Positions 1 through 8,590 of a DNA stretch of 64,000 bases are shown one piece after another (within the stretch, counting starts at the first letter, position 1; every line of letters starts with the position of its first letter). Made by a program: the position numbers and the translations under genes. Origin of the DNA: Legionellaceae bacterium (GTDB lineage Bacteria > Pseudomonadota > Gammaproteobacteria > Legionellales > Legionellaceae); assembly GCA_030148065.1 (NCBI GenBank), contig JASBUC010000041.1, forward strand, positions 1 through 64,000, written 5' to 3'. The notes beneath the pieces are model-generated. The model ran no database searches and had not been told where the DNA came from. It worked only from the letters and a program-made list of their open reading frames with translations.

Positions 1-14
1 CTCATATCTAGTTC

Positions 15-35
15 GGGATCCTTTTGGTCCCTTTT
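15..35 (+). terminator. possible rho-independent terminator at left edge
   Basis: GGGATCC (15-21) and GGTCCC (26-31) pair around a TTTT loop with one bulged base, and TTTT follows (32-35). It could end a plus-strand gene lying left of the window. The T-run is short, so this is tentative. A longer imperfect inverted repeat follows at 50-93, with arms GGGAAAGTGC and GCGCTTTTCCC. Confidence 0.3.
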
Positions 36-158
36 GAATTAAAATTGCTCGGGAAAGTGCTCATGGACAGCAGTACACTGCGCTTTTCCCTTACAATTTA
101 AATCCAAAATGAACTCAAAATCCTCCCTTGAGCGGGGTTCAGATTATGAGTCGATTCT

Positions 159-176
159 TCAGGGCATCGGCCCTGA
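159..176 (-). terminator. hairpin just after the 109-aa gene
   Basis: A perfect 7-bp stem TCAGGGC/GCCCTGA with loop ATCG lies immediately beyond the stop of the minus-strand gene ending at 180. No T-run follows on the minus strand, so it is either a weak terminator or a 3'-end stabilising hairpin. Confidence 0.35.
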
Positions 177-179
177 GCT

Positions 180-509
180 CTACCTATTAGAGCTTGGTGA
201 TGCCACGGCCTCAATGTCGGGTTCACCACGTTCGCGTCTAGCAAGCTCTGCTTCCATCATCTCCTTTTGAGCGATTAAGTCTTGTAGATTTAAGCGTGGC
301 GGCGGAGCGCTGGATAACGGGCCTCTGATGTGAGGAGGCAAAAAGCTGCTTCTTTTTTGCACGGATTCTGTCTTTCCCTCTTCTACATCAGGCTTTTTTT
401 GCTCTTCAGAGTCTTGTTCTTGTAATTTTGAAATTTGGATCTCGAGTTCGATAATGAGACCTCTTAATTCCTCATCCTCTAAGAGCCCTACCGCGAATAC
501 TTTAGGCAT
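180..509 (-). CDS. small coiled-coil protein of unknown function (109 aa)
   Basis: No family recognised. Two charged helical stretches (about residues 10-35 and 75-97) flank a proline-rich, low-complexity middle (LPPHIRGPLSSAPPPRL). There is no signal peptide or membrane segment. The start is well supported: GGAGGGG lies seven bases upstream of the ATG. It follows the HAD-like gene on the same strand after 47 bases and may share its transcript. The tail is polar (ASPSSNR). A small adaptor or effector-like protein is possible, but nothing in the sequence proves a function. Confidence 0.6.
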   Translation of the reverse strand: MPKVFAVGLLEDEELRGLIIELEIQISKLQEQDSEEQKKPDVEEGKTESVQKRSSFLPPHIRGPLSSAPPPRLNLQDLIAQKEMMEAELARRERGEPDIEAVASPSSNR

Positions 510-556
510 GTTCTACCCCTCCATGTATGGCTGCTTCAAATTTAATACCCACTATC

Positions 557-1636
557 TTATATCACAGCTGGCAAGAATGAAGAAGATTCGCTTCTCTTGG
601 GAGATTCCTCATGCCAGTTAAATCTTAGCTGTGAGTTTTGTGTTTTAAGGAGCTCTAAGCCTTTATCGAAATATAATTGATCGGATTGAGGGTCAAGATA
701 GCAAGGTTCATAGATAGGCGGCAGACAACCGTTAATATTTTTAGGCTCGCAAGATACAGCACCAAACTGCATATTAAATAAATGCCTCTTAAATCGCAGC
801 TTAAATAACTCATCACTTTCTTGCCCCTGTCGATGTCGCCAAATGCAGTCCGCTAAGAGACCGGCTAAATAATAAATTGAATTCATTTTTTGAAAACACG
901 GCTCAAAATACTTATCACAGGCCTCTTCTTTAAAAAAATAAGGAGAACCATTTCCTCTGTGACCTTTAGAGCCAAGAAACGCTTCAAAATCGCTTAAAGC
1001 GACTGGAATGGATTTTAGAAAAGATCGCTCTTGACCTGGATAGACGTTTTCTGCCCGATCATCAATTAAAATAACACTCTCAACTAAGCCGTAACCACGA
1101 ATTGCTTTTCTTAAATCTTTTCGAAAGTCGCCCTTCAATATTCCATATTTTTGCTGCTGATATTCCATTTCTTGGTCATTGACATAGCTCGTATCAAACG
1201 CGATAAAATACTCTGTTGGCAGCTGATATTTAATACTTAAATACCCCAAATGATGCGACGAATTCCACGATAAGTCCTCTCTTGAGAGAATAATAAGCTG
1301 CTCTCTATTTGTTTGATACCAAGCCTTGCCCATGGCTAAAGTCATCAGTTGGGCAACGAGTGCTTCGTTTCGACTCTGAGTCCCGGCGCTAAAAAAAGAG
1401 ACTTGGACCGACGGCTCGGAAGACAGATAACGCAACAGCTCTATGGCGCCGGGCAACACAAAATATTGCACGTTCTCAACCAATAAAACAGCGCTTCTTT
1501 CCTTAAAAAAATCATAGAGAGGGCTTTTGGGGTGGTAATACGTCAGTTTGCCGTTGAGGCCCAAGGAGTCTGGATGAACCACGAGGGTGTTATCCAAATC
1601 AAAAACTAGGTTTAAGGTGCTCACATCCTGTCTCAT
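557..1636 (-). CDS. HAD-superfamily phosphatase-like protein (359 aa)
   Basis: The N-terminus carries HAD motif I as FDLDNTLV, with the nucleophile and acid Asp pair at residues 13 and 15. A serine in VSFFSAGTQSRN (about residue 80) suits motif II, and ILIDDRAENV (about 190) suits the late acidic motif. The layout resembles the NIF/CTD-phosphatase branch or HAD-like proteins of host-associated bacteria. Such enzymes hydrolyse phosphate esters or phosphoproteins; the substrate cannot be told here. The last ~130 residues match no family known to me. The C-terminus is rich in E and S (EESPKRSESSS), a feature seen in many Dot/Icm substrates; that link is inference. The ATG at 1636 has only a weak ribosome site. 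Confidence 0.7.
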   Translation of the reverse strand: MRQDVSTLNLVFDLDNTLVVHPDSLGLNGKLTYYHPKSPLYDFFKERSAVLLVENVQYFVLPGAIELLRYLSSEPSVQVSFFSAGTQSRNEALVAQLMTLAMGKAWYQTNREQLIILSREDLSWNSSHHLGYLSIKYQLPTEYFIAFDTSYVNDQEMEYQQQKYGILKGDFRKDLRKAIRGYGLVESVILIDDRAENVYPGQERSFLKSIPVALSDFEAFLGSKGHRGNGSPYFFKEEACDKYFEPCFQKMNSIYYLAGLLADCIWRHRQGQESDELFKLRFKRHLFNMQFGAVSCEPKNINGCLPPIYEPCYLDPQSDQLYFDKGLELLKTQNSQLRFNWHEESPKRSESSSFLPAVI

Positions 1637-1722
1637 TTAAACAAAGTACGCTTCATTCTAGAGAACGGCGCTCGAAAAATCACCATAAAACTTATTTTAT
1701 TGACACTAAGGCGGGCGCAAAT

Positions 1723-1752
1723 TTGTTTCAATGGAGTCATTTTTGCTATACT
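1723..1752 (+). promoter_or_regulatory. sigma70-like promoter for the 1214-aa gene
   Basis: TTGTTT (1723-1728), an 18-base spacer, then TATACT (1747-1752). Transcription would start near 1759. The longest reading frame of the next gene begins with TTG inside this promoter, so translation should begin downstream, at the ATG at 1789 or 1798. Confidence 0.5.
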
Positions 1753-1788
1753 CTGTTCAATAATTGTTGTTTTTTTGGATCCAATCTC

Positions 1789-4700
1789 ATGGGCAGTATG
1801 GCATATGAAATGCGGCTATCAGAGCCTGATCGCTGTGACTACTTGTACATAGATGAGCACAATCGCGTTCATTTAATGATGCCTATTGTCAGTGGTAATA
1901 GCATCGGGCGTGATAATACCTGCCAGCTGGTGGTGGAATTACAAACCTTTCTCTATGGAAAAGCGGCCCCCGAGAGAGCCGCCCTTGTAAAGCTTCAACA
2001 CTATAGGAAGAAGCTTAAGGCTGATTGGAATCTATTGGATTCCTTAGGACGGGAGAGTGAGGCTTCCCTTAAGGACGAGCGTCTGGTACAAATTGATAAT
2101 TACATCCATACGCTAGAGACCGTTCTAAAAGACTCCCGATTAAAAAAGGAGGTCGGGGAAGGAATTTACCCCAACTTACCAAGAGAAGCGCGCGATCTAA
2201 TGACTGAGAGCAACGTCCACTCCATTGAACTCTCACCCAATACCCCTGATAACATGCAAAAAGGCATTGAACCTCTCTTTTCATTGCTAAAGCCAACAGG
2301 ACGGTTCAGCTCGAGACCCGAGGGAGAGGGTTGGCAACAGCAGGGGGGCCGGTGGGTGAGCCCCGAAAGCTTGGGCGCACAACTTCGCTCTAAAAAACTA
2401 ACCTCATCCAATGCTTCGGCCATCATCATCGAAAAAGCCTTAAAAGCTCTGAAGCCCCCATTTAATTTACAAGCCAACGCAAAAGCGCACGATGACATAG
2501 ACGCACAGGCTGACACAGAAATTCAACGCTTAATCACATGCCTTGAAGAGACTTACACAGAGCTAACAGACGAGCCCATTTCATTGGGTGAAACGAGTTA
2601 TGATGGCAGTACAATAGACTTTGATACCATCAGCCTCATTAATGGACTCGATGAGACAGCCACTGCAAAAGAGTTTGCCACAGCCATTCTTAATATGGCA
2701 AAAGGGGTGGATTATTGGAAAGAATTAAACCTAAAAAAAGACAAGCTTGCACAAGAGACCTTTTCCACTTATTTCAAAGAAAATGACGGGGAAATGTTTT
2801 CAATTAAAGTTCAGTTTCTACTGGCTGAGATTAATCTCTATTGTCACAAAGAGGGGCTCTCTTTTGCAAACTTTGGCAAAATACTCGACACCCCGCCACA
2901 CGGCAACAAGTTAAGCCAGGCCATAAAAGACGCCATCGATGAGGGTGAGCCCGTCGAAGAAGCCATCTTTGACTACCTAAATGACAATGCCTCGACCTTT
3001 CAACTGTCGAGGGGTTTAGAGGATAGCGACAAAGAACAACTAAAAATTACTTGTCTCAAAGAGTTTGAAGAGATTAAAGAAAGTCAGCACTTTGATGATT
3101 TTCTATTGTTACGCGCCACGCCCAATGGGCCATTTTACAACCATCAGGGACGGATTTGTTTTAATTTTGCAGAGTTTGTAAATAGATGGCAGGAGAGTCA
3201 AAAAGAGAGCCACATGAGCCAAGCTCTTAGAAACTCGCAAAAGTCTTTAAAGCTTCCAGAGGACTGTGAAAGCCTGCCTTTTAAAAATAAGCTCCCTCAA
3301 AAAATTGTCTTACAAGCCGACTCAGACTTTATCCCCTTTAGCGAAATTCCACACTTAAGCTTTGAGCAGCTAGAGGCTCAACTACACTTTAGAGCCGACA
3401 ATCCCGAGCGTCATAAGGCTTGGCTAGTTAAAGCCTTCTGCTTTCTAAAGCAAGACGCGAGTCCGTTAGTTGAGGCACATGAAGCACTCTATCAAGATAT
3501 TGTGACGAAACTTTGCCCTGCCGACCAACAACGTTTGTTTCGCTACCTCTGTGAGCTTGTTAAAACAGATGATTATTCGCCAGAAGATCTGCCTTTGTTA
3601 CTTAACATGCTCGCAGACTTTGGCACTAGTGAACAACTCTTTTCTTTTATCTCCTCTGCTAAGAATGCCTCTCAAAATATCATCACCAATTTGTACGCCA
3701 ATCACCCTATAGCCGCAAGTGGACTACTACGGCTTATCGAAAGATTAAGCCCTGATAGGCAACAAAATCTTAAAGAGCTTGTTTTTTTTCAAGACTATCA
3801 TCTCGAACCCACGGCCTTGGCCACCTGCTTTAATAAAACAGATCCCATCAGCTTCGAAGCCCTGATGCCTTATCTGGATAAAGCCTTATTAGCACTCGAC
3901 AGCCAGAGCAAGTTCGTCCAATGCGCAAAAAGACTAAAATCCGCGCAACTTGAAATCTTAAATAAAGAAAAACCAGCCCTTGCTAGATCATTTATTGAAA
4001 GCATTGATGATCTGATGGCTCTATTGCCCTACTTATCCAGTATACAGTTAACAGCACTCTATGATGACTTTAAGCCTCAAATTTTAGCCAAACTTAAAAG
4101 ACCAAACCAAGTCTTGGCAGCCGCTTACTACTTCGGTCCAAAAGTCTTTAAAGATAAGGGCGTTACCCTATTAGATGATCCAGCACCTGCTAATAGAACG
4201 AGCTCTGAATTTAACCTAAATGACGCAATCCTTGAGAGCCTCTGTGAGACAACTAACTTAAGAGAGCACTTAGAATACCCTGACAAACTCTCAGCAGCCT
4301 TATCTAGCTTGAGCCCTAAGCAATGCCAAAAGCTCTCAAAGGCCTTTGCTCTGCAAAATGGCTATGAGCATTTCTTCAACTTACCGGCTCACTTCACCGA
4401 CTTTATACAGAGACTCTCTCCTAAACAGTTAGAGGCTATTTTGCCATCGTTATTCGAGAGCAAGACATTCATTCGCTCTTTCATTGGCGCTAATGGCTGG
4501 AAGCCTTTGCTAATTGAGCTTGATAACCACTCTAAAGACTCGCTCCTGCCAATCATATACGCCAGTTTGGTACGCTTAAATCTTCTAGAACCAGAGCTTT
4601 CCACACCACAGGCGATCGCAAAATTGCTAGCAAATCTCAAGAAAAAAGAGCCACTGATGAAGGCCTTAATTCAACATGATAGACTCTCTAGGCTCTTTGC

Positions 4701-5433
4701 ATCCTCTGAAGATCTTCTAGTGTTTTTACAAAACACCCACGAAGATGATTACCAAACCCTTTTGCCGCTACTCAGTCAACAAATTGACATCCAGGAGTTA
4801 CTGCCTAATAACAAGGCCCTATTAAACTTTTTGGCTGCGCTTTCAAGCATGCAAAGGTTTGCCTTTTTAAATGCACAACCTGAATTTTTGCCCCAAGTGC
4901 TTGAATCATTTAATGATGATGAAAGAGCAGAGCTTAATCAGCTATTAGATGATCAGACCGAAGCGATCCTGTCATTTAATCAGCGCTTTGCAAGTCCTCT
5001 TAAGAGTTTAGCAATTCATGATAAATTGAAAGTATTTAATGAAATGGAACATCTACCCGCCTCTTTAGACAAAGGCATTCAGGCTCAGCGTTTTTTAGCT
5101 CACTTTCTAGAGCCCCACAACAAAGTAGAAGCAGTGATCTTAGAGAGCCTTCCTAACATTTACTTTAATTCCGAAGAGAAAATTAGACGAATTGTCAGCG
5201 CAGCTCTAACACTGAAACTTAATAACCTCTCTTTTAAAGAGGCCGTACTTGACCCAAACAGTGAACTCCACCAAGCGCTGAATGTAAAAAGTGCCTTTAT
5301 GGGATTGTATTTGCCAACGTTTTGGAGCAAAAGTGAAAAAACCTTTGACTTCGAACGCGCTCGCCCACTGATTGATGCACAAGCAGCCGCCACAGAAGAG
5401 CCACATGATGCAAGGCAGAAAAAAAATCTGTAA
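1789..5433 (+). CDS. large helical protein of unknown function (1214 aa)
   Basis: No family recognised. It is soluble, with no signal peptide or membrane segment. The central and C-terminal parts (from about residue 500) are built of short leucine-rich helical segments with recurring phrases such as LSPKQxxxL, LSPDRQQNL and LMPYLDKAL, spaced some 30-60 residues apart, suggesting an alpha-solenoid. I chose ATG 1789 because a promoter -10 (1747-1752) lies inside the longer TTG-started frame and a GGA lies 10 bases before 1789; ATG 1798 is an alternative. The tail (TEEPHDARQKKNL) is charged. Size, lack of relatives and neighbours make an injected effector plausible; this is inference. A palindrome with arms GCAGAAAAAAA/TTTTTTTCTGC (5415-5444) spans the stop. 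Confidence 0.75.
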   Translation: MGSMAYEMRLSEPDRCDYLYIDEHNRVHLMMPIVSGNSIGRDNTCQLVVELQTFLYGKAAPERAALVKLQHYRKKLKADWNLLDSLGRESEASLKDERLVQIDNYIHTLETVLKDSRLKKEVGEGIYPNLPREARDLMTESNVHSIELSPNTPDNMQKGIEPLFSLLKPTGRFSSRPEGEGWQQQGGRWVSPESLGAQLRSKKLTSSNASAIIIEKALKALKPPFNLQANAKAHDDIDAQADTEIQRLITCLEETYTELTDEPISLGETSYDGSTIDFDTISLINGLDETATAKEFATAILNMAKGVDYWKELNLKKDKLAQETFSTYFKENDGEMFSIKVQFLLAEINLYCHKEGLSFANFGKILDTPPHGNKLSQAIKDAIDEGEPVEEAIFDYLNDNASTFQLSRGLEDSDKEQLKITCLKEFEEIKESQHFDDFLLLRATPNGPFYNHQGRICFNFAEFVNRWQESQKESHMSQALRNSQKSLKLPEDCESLPFKNKLPQKIVLQADSDFIPFSEIPHLSFEQLEAQLHFRADNPERHKAWLVKAFCFLKQDASPLVEAHEALYQDIVTKLCPADQQRLFRYLCELVKTDDYSPEDLPLLLNMLADFGTSEQLFSFISSAKNASQNIITNLYANHPIAASGLLRLIERLSPDRQQNLKELVFFQDYHLEPTALATCFNKTDPISFEALMPYLDKALLALDSQSKFVQCAKRLKSAQLEILNKEKPALARSFIESIDDLMALLPYLSSIQLTALYDDFKPQILAKLKRPNQVLAAAYYFGPKVFKDKGVTLLDDPAPANRTSSEFNLNDAILESLCETTNLREHLEYPDKLSAALSSLSPKQCQKLSKAFALQNGYEHFFNLPAHFTDFIQRLSPKQLEAILPSLFESKTFIRSFIGANGWKPLLIELDNHSKDSLLPIIYASLVRLNLLEPELSTPQAIAKLLANLKKKEPLMKALIQHDRLSRLFASSEDLLVFLQNTHEDDYQTLLPLLSQQIDIQELLPNNKALLNFLAALSSMQRFAFLNAQPEFLPQVLESFNDDERAELNQLLDDQTEAILSFNQRFASPLKSLAIHDKLKVFNEMEHLPASLDKGIQAQRFLAHFLEPHNKVEAVILESLPNIYFNSEEKIRRIVSAALTLKLNNLSFKEAVLDPNSELHQALNVKSAFMGLYLPTFWSKSEKTFDFERARPLIDAQAAATEEPHDARQKKNL

Positions 5434-5498
5434 TTTTTTTCTGCGGCTACTTAAACTCGCCATACCTCATAATACCTCACCTGAACTTAGATTGCTGA

Positions 5499-5527
5499 TT
5501 TCCAGGATGAACTAAGAGGGGTATAAT
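5499..5527 (+). promoter_or_regulatory. sigma70-like promoter for the FUSC pair
   Basis: TATAAT (5522-5527) has TTTCCA (5499-5504) 17 bases upstream. The ATG at 5558 follows with AAGGA five bases before it. Confidence 0.5.
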
Positions 5528-5557
5528 CAGAGTTAATTCGCGTTTCTAAAGGACTCC

Positions 5558-6628
5558 ATGACGCTTTTAAATCGTTACCTTATCTTCGACCCAGGTTTTG
5601 CTCGTCTGATGCTTGGCCTGCGTGGCGGATTTATTTTCTTATTTCTGCTACTTTCTGGTTATTTTTTGTTTAATATTGGCACTGTTAGCATACTCTTTGT
5701 TTCCATGGGCAGTATTTTTGCCTTAGTAAACTTGTTTGCCATAACCCCAAACATTCATTTTAAAAGCTCTGCTCGCGCCAGTGTTCTTATCTACAGCGCC
5801 CTACTACTAGGGCTTTATTTTCCTTTTCCAGACAGTTTTAAAATACCATTTTTTTTAACCACGGTTTTTTTAGCCTATTATATTACCCGATTAGGTCAAG
5901 GATGGTTTTTTCATCCAGTGGTTGCCAGTATTCTTCTGATGGTTACCATGAGTCTACCAATTAATGAGAGTGAGCTCGCCCCAATTAATCACTTCGTTTT
6001 TTATTGTCTCTGCGCCTTTCTAATGAGCCTTTTTCTGCAATTTTTCCTATTTAAGAGTCGCAGCAACTTTGCCATTCTTGGCAGCTTACAGTCTGTCTTA
6101 CATTGCCTCGAGCAGAGTTATAAAAAAATTATGGATGGCAAACGAAAAGAGGCAAAGAACATTTGGAAGCGTGCCAATGACAAGACTAATTTACTGATTC
6201 AATACAGCCGACAAATTAATAAGAGCTTTGAAGAGAAAAAAGCGCTTGAGCTTTTTACCATCGAGCTCTACGGATTAGTCCGTTTAACTCTTAACTTGCT
6301 AGATTCAATGAAAGAGCTTGAGAAAACTCTGGTGCATAATAAGCCCTTTAGGAAGAAAATTAACACCTTTATCAAGGCGCTTGAAAAAAAGGTCGAAGCG
6401 CTACTAACGGCGCCTCTCTCTAATGAAGAAAGGAAGAAAGGCACACAAAGAGAGTCTTCCTACCTTGATGAAAAAGCCATCTTACCGAGTCTTTTAGCAA
6501 CACTGCCCAAGGAGATAAACAAAGAAGAGCTAAGCCCGCTCTATTTGTTTTGTTTTAGTTACCGTCGAAGTTTAGAGATCTTAGAGCAGCTTTCTTTGCG
6601 CATGACTGAAATTGGAGAGGCGAAATGA
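5558..6628 (+). CDS. FUSC-type inner-membrane protein, first of a pair (356 aa)
   Basis: About five to six hydrophobic segments fill residues 15-170 (for example FIFLFLLLSGYFLF and MSLFLQFFLFK), followed by a soluble helical half of some 180 residues. This is the half-unit layout of the FUSC/YccS/AaeB family, whose full-length members (~650-720 aa) have two such units and are linked to efflux of aromatic acids and similar compounds. Its stop overlaps the next gene's start by four bases (ATGA), so the two are translationally coupled and likely work together. The start has AAGGA at good spacing. The substrate is unknown. The family call rests on topology and the partner gene rather than a signature motif. 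Confidence 0.65.
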   Translation: MTLLNRYLIFDPGFARLMLGLRGGFIFLFLLLSGYFLFNIGTVSILFVSMGSIFALVNLFAITPNIHFKSSARASVLIYSALLLGLYFPFPDSFKIPFFLTTVFLAYYITRLGQGWFFHPVVASILLMVTMSLPINESELAPINHFVFYCLCAFLMSLFLQFFLFKSRSNFAILGSLQSVLHCLEQSYKKIMDGKRKEAKNIWKRANDKTNLLIQYSRQINKSFEEKKALELFTIELYGLVRLTLNLLDSMKELEKTLVHNKPFRKKINTFIKALEKKVEALLTAPLSNEERKKGTQRESSYLDEKAILPSLLATLPKEINKEELSPLYLFCFSYRRSLEILEQLSLRMTEIGEAK

Positions 6629-7677
6629 TTCTTAGCTCACATACTCGGCTTGCTCTACAAGCTGTCCTTGCAACCGGACTCACTATTCTCATCAGCCGAA
6701 ACCTTCAATTAGGTCACGGCTTTTGGGCCACCATTACTGTTTTATTTTTACTAAGCAATACTTGGTCGGAAGGATTAGAGAAAGGGTTAAAGCGCTTTCT
6801 AATGACCTTGCTTGGCTGCCTTGCAGGTTGGTTAATCTTATTACTCACCCCCAACTTTTTTTACGCACATCTAATCTTTATTTTTTTATTGACCTTTCTA
6901 GCCTGCTTTTTTGTCACCACCTCCTACAGCCTTGCCACTTTCACCATGACCATTTTAGTGGTGTTAATGCTCGATTTAATCGGTCAAAAAGGCAATGACA
7001 TTTTCATTGATCGCATCGTACAAACAGCTCTTGGAGGCCTCATCGTCTTTATGGTCTCACGCTTTGTCTTTCCACTGTCATCCAGTAATGAGCTCTCAAA
7101 GAGTATTAAGAGCATCTTTAGTGCCCTCAACCACTACTTACAGTTTAAACTCAAAACCTTGAAAAAAAATGAAGCCTACCATCCTCCTCTTAATGAGCAC
7201 ATCTATATAAAGATGGTTGAGCGCCTCTCAAAAGCCAAAACAGAGGTTCGACAACTCAGTTACGAACGATACTTTAAGCGCGCCTTGCCCTATGACAATT
7301 ATTCCAAGGAACTTAAGCTTCTCACCATCATTGCTCACAGCATCTACAGCATCATCGGCATTGATGAGACCATCGAAAAACGACTAAACCATGAAGACCG
7401 ACTCTTTACTCTCGAATTCATTGAGCAAAACATCATGCCACAGTGGAACCAACTAGTCGCCTTGTATGAACCAATAGAGTCAAATGCACGGCTTTCACCA
7501 CCTCTTAAAAATACGACTAAAAAACACTTAATCTCTCTTAATGATTTCCTAGCCTTTTATCAGCAGCGTGGCTACAGGCTTGAACACCCAGTGCTGCTAA
7601 GTGGTTTGCACTATTACTTGCGTAAGCTTCTACGTGCTATTAACAGCCTATTGGAATTAAAACAACCCTCATCATAA
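6625..7677 (+). CDS. FUSC family membrane protein, second of a pair (350 aa)
   Basis: The N-terminal half begins RLALQAVLATGLTILISR and continues with LGHGFWATITVLFLLSNTW, then a GLKRFLMTLLGCLAGW segment. This is the FUSC/aromatic-acid-exporter pattern: a GxxFWA-type first loop, then RxxGTxxG-like, here RFLMTLLG. Five to six membrane helices are followed by a soluble helical domain of ~190 residues. With the overlapping upstream gene it makes a two-subunit version of what is usually one chain. It is probably an inner-membrane exporter component. Its TAA stop (7675-7677) lies inside a dispersed repeat shared with the convergent neighbour. Confidence 0.75.
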   Translation: MILSSHTRLALQAVLATGLTILISRNLQLGHGFWATITVLFLLSNTWSEGLEKGLKRFLMTLLGCLAGWLILLLTPNFFYAHLIFIFLLTFLACFFVTTSYSLATFTMTILVVLMLDLIGQKGNDIFIDRIVQTALGGLIVFMVSRFVFPLSSSNELSKSIKSIFSALNHYLQFKLKTLKKNEAYHPPLNEHIYIKMVERLSKAKTEVRQLSYERYFKRALPYDNYSKELKLLTIIAHSIYSIIGIDETIEKRLNHEDRLFTLEFIEQNIMPQWNQLVALYEPIESNARLSPPLKNTTKKHLISLNDFLAFYQQRGYRLEHPVLLSGLHYYLRKLLRAINSLLELKQPSS

Positions 7678-7698
7678 TGCCCCGTCTGAACTTTGATA
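7672..7698 (+). repeat. dispersed intergenic repeat, copy A
   Basis: TCATAATGCCCCG (7672-7684), continuing TCTGAACTTTGATA (7685-7698). The first 13 bases recur inverted at 7841-7853. The TCTGAACTT-YGATA part recurs at 31691-31704. It provides the stop codon of the FUSC gene. Confidence 0.7.
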
Positions 7699-7825
7699 TG
7701 ACTCTAAACCCAGTTATTTATTAAGTTTTCGTACATCTTTGACAACAGCAGTTTGCCAAGGTTTGTTTTTCTTGATTGATTAATGGTATTCCATTGAGAT
7801 TGAAAGAAAAGCTAACCTTGCCAGA

Positions 7826-7853
7826 CTGATTAAGTCAAAGCGGGGCATTATGA
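7826..7853 (-). repeat. dispersed intergenic repeat, copy A' (inverted)
   Basis: CTGATTAAGTCAAAGC (7826-7841) is identical to 48611-48626. CGGGGCATTATGA (7841-7853) is the exact inverse of 7672-7684. It provides the stop codon of the minus-strand GST gene. The ~145 bases between copies A and A' hold no gene. Confidence 0.7.
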
Positions 7854-8504
7854 GGTAGGAGGAGTATACAACAAGGGGGTGGGGATCCCTACCGCTGTTT
7901 TATGCATGATGGCTTGAAAAGCCTCTGAATTGACCCAATGCTGCAGCCATGATGCAAGCCTTGGGTAGTGCTCTTTGAACCACAGTGGTTCTACATTGGC
8001 AAATTGCCGCACAAAAGGGAAAATGGCGAGATCGGCAAAGCTTTCACCTTCACCCATTAAATATGGGTGATTCCGCAAACGCTGCTCTAGCGGTGAAATA
8101 AACTCTGAAACACACAGGGCTCGCGCCGTTGTCTGTGAAATATCAAACCGCACGTAGTATTTGTAACGATCGAGCAGTGGCTTAAACACCACATCATTCA
8201 TTTGAATCAACGGTTCATGTCGATTATCGATAAGATTTAGAGGTTTTTTAGCTCTATCAAAGGCATACGCCATGATATCTAGGCTCTCCTCAAGCAACTG
8301 TCCTTTTTCATCAAGCACCAGCACTGGCACGGTCCCTTTCGGCGACAATTTGAGAAGAGCGCTGGGTTTCTCTTTTAAAAGAATTTCATACACCATGACG
8401 GGCACCTTTGTCAGCCACAAGCTGATTCTTGCTCGCATTGCGTAAGGACAGCGTCGAAAAGAGTAGAGTCGCGGGTAATCCTTGACTGAAATTAAGTCAT
8501 TCAT
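7848..8504 (-). CDS. glutathione S-transferase family protein (218 aa)
   Basis: The N-terminal thioredoxin-like domain opens with LYSFRRCPYAMRARISL, the CPYxxRxR motif of omega/beta-type glutathione S-transferases, so a catalytic Cys near residue 19 is likely. KLSPKGTVPVLVLD carries the cis-proline (TVPVL), and LLEESLDIMAYAF carries the ES glutathione-binding pair. The helical C-terminal domain includes GEGESFADLAIFPFVRQFA, the usual N-capping motif. The size is normal for the family. It probably acts in the cytoplasm on glutathione mixed disulfides or conjugates. It is convergent with the FUSC pair and divergent from the 1455-aa gene. Confidence 0.85.
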   Translation of the reverse strand: MNDLISVKDYPRLYSFRRCPYAMRARISLWLTKVPVMVYEILLKEKPSALLKLSPKGTVPVLVLDEKGQLLEESLDIMAYAFDRAKKPLNLIDNRHEPLIQMNDVVFKPLLDRYKYYVRFDISQTTARALCVSEFISPLEQRLRNHPYLMGEGESFADLAIFPFVRQFANVEPLWFKEHYPRLASWLQHWVNSEAFQAIMHKTAVGIPTPLLYTPPTS

Positions 8505-8551
8505 AAGCTGTTTTCATGCCTCTTTATTATCTTTGTGTTTATTTTTTGGTC

Positions 8552-8557
8552 TATACT
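8552..8557 (+). promoter_or_regulatory. -10 box for the 1455-aa gene
   Basis: TATACT lies 33 bases before the GTG start, in the 86-base divergent gap. No convincing -35 was found at standard spacing. AAGGG lies about nine bases before the GTG. Confidence 0.4.
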
Positions 8558-8590
8558 TCTAGAAATTAAGCTTCTAAAAGGGATGATAAC

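Noticed and set aside
5415..5444. Classical terminator after the 1214-aa gene
   Set aside because: The T-run is part of the stem rather than following it, and the palindrome spans the stop codon.
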